Assembly (NCBI GenBank): GCA_036939755.1
Contig: JALLAZ010000592.1
Coordinates: forward strand, 1 to 14,064
Direction: 5' to 3'
DNA length: 14,064 nucleotides
Origin: Stephanodiscus triporus
Lineage: Eukaryota > Bacillariophyta > Thalassiosirophyceae > Thalassiosirales > Thalassiosiraceae
The position numbers were made by a program, and so were the translations under genes. Under the pieces are notes generated by a model. The model did not search any database, was not told where the DNA came from, and was given only the letters and a program-made list of their open reading frames with translations. Of this stretch, positions 8,614 to 14,064 are shown in pieces (positions within the stretch are counted from its first letter, which is position 1; every line of letters starts with the position of its first letter).

Positions 8614-9724
8614 ATGATGACGACGGAAGAACTAGCATCGTTCGCGAATGAACTCGCCGACGAGGCGCGGAGGGTCATCTTGCCGTACTGGCGACGACCC
8701 ATCGAGGTCGAGAGCAAGGTGGAATGCGACCGTCCCATCGCCGAGTCGCCCGTGACGATCGCCGATCGACGGACGGAGGAGGCGATTAGGAAAATGATCG
8801 AGGACCGATATCCCACCCACGGCATATACGGGGAGGAGTACGGCCAGGTTAGGACCGACGCGGAGTATGTATGGTGAGTGCTTATATCTACTTGATGCAC
8901 CCACCGTCGTCGGATAGGTACCGCCTAGGGATGCATGGACGCGGAGACGATTGACGATGGCATGAACTACAACGTTACTCGTAGAATAGGAGGGGGCGTG
9001 CATGCTTTTTTCGGAAAATATGATGACGGGATATAATCAATTAACATCCTTGGATCGGCCTACTTCTAGGGTGCTCGACCCAATCGACGGTACCAAGTCA
9101 TTCATAACCGGGAAGCCACTCTTCGGCACGTTAATAGCGTGCCTAAAGAACGGAGAACCTATCATAGGGATCATCGATCAATGCGTGCTGGACGAGCGAT
9201 GGGTGGGAGTGGCAGGGCGCGGCACGACGCTCAACGGGAAGACCGTGTCCGCCTCGGGATGCTCGGCGTTGAGGGACAGCATGATGTACAGCACGACGCC
9301 GCACATGTTCCACGAGGGGGAGGAGGCTCACAAATTCCGACGGATGTGCGACGCCGTGAAGCGGCCGCTATACGGCGCGGACTGCTACGCGTATGCCATC
9401 GTCGCGTCGGGATTCGGCGCCGACATCGTGGTCGAGGCCGATCTCGGACTTTACGATTATTGCGCCCTTGTTCCCGTGGTGGAGGGGGCGGGGGGGGTCA
9501 TGTCGGATTGGAATGGGAGGAAGTTGACGCTGCACAATCACAAAGAATCGAGGGGGAGGGTCGTCGCTTGTGCCAATGTCGGGTTGCACGAGGAGGCGAT
9601 CGCCATCCTGGGCAAGAGCTGGAGCAGTTCGGGTCATATCATATCATCGATGATCAAAGATGGTATTTGGTTCTTGGGGGTTGGAGTATGTCTAGGTATT
9701 GCATTTTCTAAATCAAAGAAATGA
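8614..9724 (+). CDS. Histidinol-phosphatase, inositol monophosphatase superfamily (HISN7-like)
   Basis: Exons 8614..8873 and 9070..9724 (196-bp GTGAGT..CTAG intron) give 304 residues; the split codon restores W87 in YVW|VLDPIDGTKSF. Members remove phosphate from L-histidinol phosphate in histidine synthesis using Mg2+. Metal-site residues are present: E74 in GEEYG, D90 and D93 in DPIDGT, and D216 in LYDYCALVPVVEGAGG, the last being typical of HisN-type rather than true inositol phosphatases. SFITGKPLFGTLIA is also HISN7-like. No in-frame ATG exists upstream before a TGA, so the start is 8614 or the adjacent ATG at 8617. Two oddities: no plastid leader is visible although the plant pathway is plastidic, and residues 286-300 form a hydrophobic segment followed by KSKK, not expected at the end of this family. 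It is divergent from the cyclase and tail to tail with the next gene (88 bp). Confidence 0.9.
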
Positions 9725-9812
9725 GTTTTCCGTTGACATGATAGATGTTATGTCATAATATTATAGCCATTGCACGTCAACCACTGGTCAGCGCATGCCA
9801 TACGCACCAACA

Positions 9813-10559
9813 TCACAATCCGTTCTCAACAAAGTTCATGGCATCCAACACCATTCCTGCACACATCCTCCTAGCCATGAAAACCTCCTCCTTCTCGGCG
9901 TGCTTCCCCCTGATGTCATTCGCTATAGCCTTCATCCTCTTTAACTTTTCGGCATCCCTGCAAATGGATGCAAATCTTCCACTTACATCATCTATGAAAT
10001 TCAGGGCCGAGATCACCTCATCTTCGTTTTCATACCTGCGCGCCTCGGCCATTGTTTCGAGGACTGCACCATATCCCTGCCCGGGCCCACCGTCGGTGCC
10101 GTCCCGCCGACCGCGTTGCCACGCCAATCCCAATATCAGCTTGATTTCCTCGAACGGTACCTCGCTATGGGGATGCAATCCCTTGAACTCTGCGGGATCA
10201 AGCAACGACTGGACGAGATCCCGACGGTCGGATTCATCGTCCCATCGCCTGCGGCAGATAGCGGCGCAGTCGTGACCTGTACCCCGCGCGGATCCCCAGG
10301 ACCATTTTTTAGACCTCCATCCAGAGTCGGGAATGTTGTATATCTGCTTGGACGTTTCGCTCGGGCAGGAGTGGGCTGTTTCCATGAAGAGCGAAGCGGA
10401 ACGGCGACTGTTGGTACCTAGATTGGGGGTTGCACTCGTTGGGCGGCTTCGCTTGGCAAATTCAGATGCGAAGTGGAAGGCTGCGCGAGTACCCTCGATT
10501 GCCATGAAGAGTATGAGCAGTCGTAGCAGGAGCGCTAGAGGATGATGAGGGGATGACAT
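9813..10559 (-). CDS. Probable plastid-targeted protein of unknown function
   Basis: Single exon, 248 residues; no family recognised. The N-terminus has a hydrophobic core LALLLRLLILFMAIEG ending at TRA|AFHF, followed by a basic, S/T-rich, acid-poor stretch to about residue 60. This is the two-part leader of proteins imported into diatom and related plastids, where a phenylalanine sits just after signal-peptide cleavage; here the junction A-A-F approximates the ASAFAP motif. The mature part is helical and charged: a segment with LLDPAEFKGLHPHSEVPFEE and LILGLAWQRG (about 121-150), a glycine-rich turn (GTDGGPGQGYG), then two helices including AEKLKRMKAIANDIRGKHAE. It ends tail to tail with the histidinol-phosphatase gene and starts divergently from the mitochondrial-leader gene. 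Targeting is an inference; function is unknown. Confidence 0.7.
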   Translation of the reverse strand: MSSPHHPLALLLRLLILFMAIEGTRAAFHFASEFAKRSRPTSATPNLGTNSRRSASLFMETAHSCPSETSKQIYNIPDSGWRSKKWSWGSARGTGHDCAAICRRRWDDESDRRDLVQSLLDPAEFKGLHPHSEVPFEEIKLILGLAWQRGRRDGTDGGPGQGYGAVLETMAEARRYENEDEVISALNFIDDVSGRFASICRDAEKLKRMKAIANDIRGKHAEKEEVFMARRMCAGMVLDAMNFVENGL

Positions 10560-10934
10560 TGATCTGATAAGAATATTTTTACCGATTGTGGTAGAGAGTG
10601 AGAGAGAGTTGCGATTGCGAACTCAACCATAGAGAGGGCGTTTGGATCTCTTTTCTTCTTTGTGACGTTCCGTGTTGACACCACTCACTCGTCATCTTGG
10701 TGTCCATTAAACCGGACTCCCAATTATCGTGACTACCCAATACTAGGTAGGTAGAGTAGGCTTCCTTCGGCCTTCGCAGAATATGTACTCCCAACGCCAG
10801 TCGGTGATGGATGGGAACGACAACAAGGAATGAAGGCATGAACAGGACCAACTGCAAGAGTAAAAGCAATAGACGGGGGAAGAGATCAAGCTTGCGCGTG
10901 TTGATATTCCTTCCTTAAACACGTTCGATACAAT
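10560..10934. other. Divergent promoter region between two genes of unknown function
   Basis: 375 bases between the ATG of the minus-strand plastid-type gene and the ATG of the plus-strand mitochondrial-type gene. It contains a purine run of GA dinucleotides near 10594-10610. Minus-strand frames through it (for example one ending at 10579) have no recognisable domain and are judged spurious. Confidence 0.55.
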
Positions 10935-11518
10935 ATGGCTCTGAGATTTCGTGGAGTAACGTCCTTGATTTTGTCGCGAGAGGCTCGAGCAGTTTCCAGC
11001 CTGGCCCGTAGCCCCCAGAGAGCGTTCGTAATCCCCTCCTGCAGAAGCGCCACTTCTGCGCAATCCAAGCCCAGCTTTTCGTTGGCGGAAAAACGGACTT
11101 TGACTGTAATTACTGATGGGGAACTCGAAAAGCGCATCGGACGAATCAAGGTATGTTAAATTTTTTACTGCTCTGCTCACGATGTGTCGATGAAAAATTT
11201 GCATAAATTTTTTCCCCACTGAACACGCATCCACGCGGATTCAACTGCTCGCAGAGATTGGCAGACGAGGCACGACTGTGCATCCAAGACTGTGGAGAAT
11301 CCTTTTCGATTGATGAATTTAATGTAGAAGTTCATACGGCTAAGGTAGCCGTGGACGCAGCCGGGATAGCGTATTCCGAATTGCTCGAAGAATTGGCCTT
11401 GACACCCGAAGGTGTGGAAGTATTGAATGGAGTTCGCAAGTTATACGCTCCAATGGTGGAGTCTTTGAGGCACGAATTCAACAATATAGGCGAAGCGAAT
11501 ATCATTCAGAAAAATTGA
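10935..11518 (+). CDS. Small protein with mitochondrial-type presequence, function unknown
   Basis: Exons 10935..11150 and 11255..11518, joined across a 104-bp GTATGT..CGCAG intron in phase 0, give 159 residues. The first ~40 residues are rich in R, S and A with a single acidic residue (MALRFRGVTSLILSREARAV...), a good mitochondrial matrix presequence. The mature part is acidic and mostly helical: TDGELEKRIGRIK|RLADEARLCI, then long helices around AKVAVDAAGIAYSELLEELA and GVRKLYAPMVESLRHEF. C81 and C85 form a single CX3C pair. I do not recognise the family; a subunit or assembly factor of an inner-membrane complex is conceivable but not supported. Evidence that it is real: clean splice sites, frame kept across the junction, biased composition and a sensible leader. 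Confidence 0.7.
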
Positions 11519-11898
11519 GTCGAGATGTGTATGGGTGTGGTGTATTTAATTTGAGGCGACAACAAGAAGCGAGCAATTGGGAAAGAAGTTGATTCTATGT
11601 CGATTAACGTATTGTTTATGTTTGGAACGGAGATTAAACCAGATATGATAAGATAATTTTAATAATATATGTAACATTGTACTTATTTCATGGCAAGTCT
11701 TGGTCAAGCAGTAAGGATGACATGATGAGCTCATTCCAGTAAGATATCAGTGAGGGAATGCTCCAACTATTTGGGCACAAAAGTCTCGTGGCTGCCTTGG
11801 GAGGTAGAGGAAGTAGCATTTTCAACCAGGTTGACGGAGGAGGTGTCTATCAATCGCCTCAGGAAGTTCCTTATGTAAACATCGTTTCCAGTGCACCC

Positions 11899-11982
11899 TT
11901 TTCACGACACATACCCTGGCGCATCCATGCTCCATCACGGTTTTCTCGACACATTTGTTGGCACATCCATGCTTCATCATGC
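11899..11982. repeat. 42-bp tandem duplication, two diverged copies
   Basis: Copy 1 is 11899-11940 and copy 2 is 11941-11982, directly adjacent. Both start TTTTC.CGACACAT and share GGC.CATCCATGCT.CATCA; they differ at scattered positions, mainly in the middle. Confidence 0.85.
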
Positions 11983-12245
11983 TCCATGGCCTGAACAGGT
12001 TTCACTTTTCAATTCCTCTATGGGTAAACCTCAAATAATATGAAAATCGTATTACACCAGTGTGTGTGTTCAACCTACAACTTTATGAAGCAATTTAGTA
12101 AATGGCATGTAACCATCGGCACATTGATAGAACTAACAATATTTTTTGGATTATAATGCTCGTTCTCATTCTTATAAGCAACAAGCTTCTGAAAGTTCCT
12201 CTCCCCATTGTCCTCACTATGATGAAGCATTGTGCCCTGCCCCCA

Positions 12246-12448
12246 GGGTTTCGATTGAAGCCAGCCCCATGTCTTCCCAACAGTTTGATGTGTTCCTTGG
12301 TTATTGGGACTTGCTCCCTTATGATCTAAATAATAAGTAGCCGGTTGAATAAATGAATGGAGCATCCTCCTTCTGGGGTTCCAATTGAAGCCCATGTCGT
12401 CCCAAGAGTTTGATGTGTTCCTTGGTTATTGGAACTTGCTCCCCCTTC
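12246..12448. repeat. Pair of ~75-bp direct repeats about 125-130 bp apart
   Basis: Units span about 12246-12320 and 12376-12448. The core 12266-12316 and 12391-12441 (51 bases) has three differences. On the minus strand both cores encode the peptide EQVPITKEHIKLLGRHG, and all three differences are synonymous in that frame. Flanks diverge, with small indels. Confidence 0.85.
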
Positions 12449-12587
12449 TCATGCCACCTAAATGGTTTGTTTCTAACCCAATAGAAAACAGTTAGATAGG
12501 ACAACAGAACATGTGGAATGATGTTGGTATTAAGAATGTCCTCAATGTTGGTATTGGTATGGTGCACACCAATGTGGGACAAAAACT

Positions 12588-12628
12588 CTTAAAAAGTAAC
12601 TTTTTAAGGTAAAGTAACTTTTTAAGGT
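12588..12628. repeat. Perfect 18-bp tandem repeat overlapping a 21-bp palindrome
   Basis: AAAGTAACTTTTTAAGGT occurs twice head to tail (12593-12610 and 12611-12628). The bases 12588-12608 form CTTAAAAAGT-A-ACTTTTTAAG, two perfect 10-bp arms around one base. Such a combination is common at ends of small mobile elements, but no partner end was found. Confidence 0.85.
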
Positions 12629-13027
12629 TTTTTATAGTCGTTTTTTTTCACGCTACTTTTGCTTAAGTGATGCAATTTAGAAATCAATTGGTATATTGTC
12701 AAACTGTGAGTTTAATCACCCCAACTAAGTACCACAACGTATTACTTAGATGTTTCCCATTGTTTGATATGTCATACTTCTATTGTTATTAGGGGCCAAC
12801 CTTCTTCCTAGTGCCCTGTTTTGACGAGTTGATAAAAAAAACTCGGAAAATCATAGGATGTATTCATGACCAATTGCTCATATCAGCTGCAATACTAGCC
12901 CGATGGGGTGGCCAATGAGCTCTACCAAACCCATTATCTGGGGATGTGCGTGGTACAGTATGTATTAGTGCATCACCATGGCCAGCAAAATGGCCAGCAA
13001 GGTTATGTGACAAATGGCAGGTTCTAG

Positions 13028-13169
13028 GCCTCCATCTCCATATTGGAGGCAAGTCCAATTTGCACTAGAGAAAAGGGGGTCACAAGGTCCCCCAGCATGC
13101 AAGTGCAAATTCCTAGTCTAGTTTCTTGTATTTGTGGCTACAGCTACAGACTGCCTGCCAAGTGCAGGC
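13028..13169. repeat. Row of perfect stem-loops, one of them nested
   Basis: Three neighbouring inverted repeats: GCCTCCA/TGGAGGC (13028-13034 with 13044-13050); AATTTGCACT/AGTGCAAATT (13057-13066 with 13102-13111) enclosing GGGGG/CCCCC (13075-13079 with 13089-13093); and GCCTGC/GCAGGC (13153-13158 with 13164-13169). Confidence 0.8.
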
Positions 13170-13340
13170 CAGATGGCCCATCAAAGAGGCACAAGAGCAG
13201 CCAGTTCCAAAGTTGCCACCGCCATGCTAAAATCAGTAATCAGCCCCTCTCGACAGTGTTAATGATGCCTCTTGGATCTCCTGTCCCCTGCACATCCTTT
13301 ACTACAATTCTCGGTAGAGGATGAATTGTGACTATAGGTC

Positions 13341-13387
13341 CTTGCTAGCGGCCTGACCGCCTTCAATGCTAGTCCATTGAATGCAAG
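13341..13387. repeat. Small three-way branched inverted-repeat element
   Basis: An outer stem CTTGC/GCAAG (13341-13345 with 13383-13387) encloses GCGG/CCGC (13348-13351 with 13357-13360) and TTCAATG/CATTGAA (13362-13368 with 13375-13381). A 10-bp palindrome CCATTAATGG follows at 13398-13407. Confidence 0.7.
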
Positions 13388-13538
13388 CGGTTGTCATCCA
13401 TTAATGGCAAATTGTGCTCTTGTTAGTTTTAGTTTGTCTATAAATATAGAGAGGAGCACACAATATACTTTGTCATTTCCACTTTTTACAAGTAAATGTA
13501 TTCATTGCTGTTCTTTTGCCTGTGACTCTGGCAGCCAC

Positions 13539-13640
13539 CAGAGAAATATGGAGCAAGTAGCTGCTCCATGGCGACATCCAGAGGCTTTGTGTAGCCCTGG
13601 ATGCATAGCATCAGATGATGATGCCTCTCATATTTCTCTG
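13539..13640. repeat. Cloverleaf-like element: 12-bp closing stem enclosing three hairpins
   Basis: Closing stem CAGAGAAATATG/CATATTTCTCTG (13539-13550 with 13629-13640) is perfect. Inside are GAGCA/TGCTC (13551-13555 with 13562-13566; 8 bp if it takes bases from the outer stem), a bulged 11-bp stem CATCCAG+GGCT/AGCC+CTGGATG (13575-13586 with 13593-13603, loop TTGTGT), and GCATCA/TGATGC (13608-13613 with 13619-13624). It is not a tRNA: stem and loop sizes and the conserved tRNA positions do not fit. DNA or RNA function is unknown, and orientation cannot be set. Confidence 0.75.
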
Positions 13641-14064
13641 ACGCATCCGCAAGGCCTTGTTCGATATGGGCCGTGATGGAGTCACATTTTTGTCATCATC
13701 AATTTCCTCTTCGACCATAACCGTAGCTAACAACCACGTTATAGATTATTTGTTTATTAGTATGCTATCAAGTGCATGGCCTATCATATGGGCCGCTGCT
13801 GCTGGTGATGACAATGGAAGCCATTTTGGTGACCATTGTTGCCGGCGGGTGAGTGATTTTATTATCAAAATAAAGGTCAATAAAAACAAAATTATTACTA
13901 CTTCAATTTACTACCATATTTCTTCAATGGCAATTTTGGCCTGTACGTTTTGCCACAATTTGCAAACCTCAAACCCCACATTGGGGGTAACCGACAATTT
14001 TTTGGTTGCACTGACTAGGTGCCACAAAACAGGTGAGATATCTACTATCAACAATACACTCTAT

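Larger units (their letters stand above)
11519..14064. other. 2.5-kb repeat- and hairpin-rich non-coding tract
   Basis: No frame on either strand resembles a known protein, apart from a short duplicated peptide-like stretch near 12260-12450. The tract is AT-richer than the gene region and holds a 42-bp tandem duplication, a ~75-bp direct repeat, an 18-bp tandem repeat with a 21-bp palindrome, and a dense set of short perfect inverted repeats from about 12.8 to 13.7 kb. It could be decayed mobile-element sequence, a structured RNA locus or an intergenic repeat. It runs off the window edge. Confidence 0.6.

Noticed and set aside
8075..8638. 187-residue minus-strand frame in the divergent promoter region
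   Set aside because: It overlaps the start of the histidinol-phosphatase gene, has no recognisable domain and an odd W/C/R-rich composition; probably chance.
10579..11234. Minus-strand frames across the promoter and exon 1 of the small mitochondrial-type gene
   Set aside because: No domain; antisense to a better-supported spliced gene.
11740..11994. Open stretches with protein-like runs such as WLPWEVEEVAF
   Set aside because: No start codon in the best frame, a stop soon after, and no splice sites that link it to another exon; too short to call a pseudogene.
13377..13676. 99-residue plus-strand frame covering the cloverleaf-like element
   Set aside because: No family resemblance; the sequence is better explained by the inverted repeats.

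Overview
The window reads as nuclear DNA of a photosynthetic stramenopile, most likely a diatom. Reasons: protein genes on both strands are broken by short GT-AG introns (83-196 bp) whose removal restores conserved protein sequence, gene spacing is compact, and one protein carries a signal peptide ending in an A-A-F junction of the kind used for import into secondary red-algal plastids. The species cannot be named from sequence alone.

Layout: (1) 1-2753, plus: the 3' part of a CDC27/APC3 gene (TPR subunit of the anaphase-promoting complex), with a very long triplet-repeat linker and four visible exons. (2) 3089-4930, minus: an intronless gene for a secreted or surface type I membrane protein with an NHL-like beta-propeller region and a cysteine-rich domain. 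(3) 5920-7729, minus: a three-exon sugar-phosphate cyclase of the 3-dehydroquinate synthase superfamily, closest to sedoheptulose-7-phosphate cyclases (2-epi-5-epi-valiolone synthase type). (4) 8614-9724, plus: a two-exon histidinol-phosphatase of the inositol monophosphatase superfamily (HISN7-like). (5) 9813-10559, minus: a probable plastid-targeted protein of unknown function. (6) 10935-11518, plus: a two-exon small protein with a mitochondrial-type leader, function unknown. (7) 11519-14064: about 2.5 kb with no convincing gene, AT-richer and full of short tandem, direct and inverted repeats.

Genes 1/2 and 4/5 are tail to tail; 3/4 and 5/6 are head to head and may share promoter regions. 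There is no operon and no obvious pathway cluster: the cyclase and the histidinol-phosphatase are divergent neighbours but belong to different pathways.

The most interesting signals are an 83-bp intron in CDC27 that appears to have arisen from a tandem duplication of its own TPR exon; a stop-free, length-3n intron inside the active-site motif of the cyclase; and a branched, cloverleaf-like set of nested inverted repeats at 13539-13640 inside a hairpin-rich non-coding tract. No rRNA, tRNA, CRISPR array or intact transposase was found.
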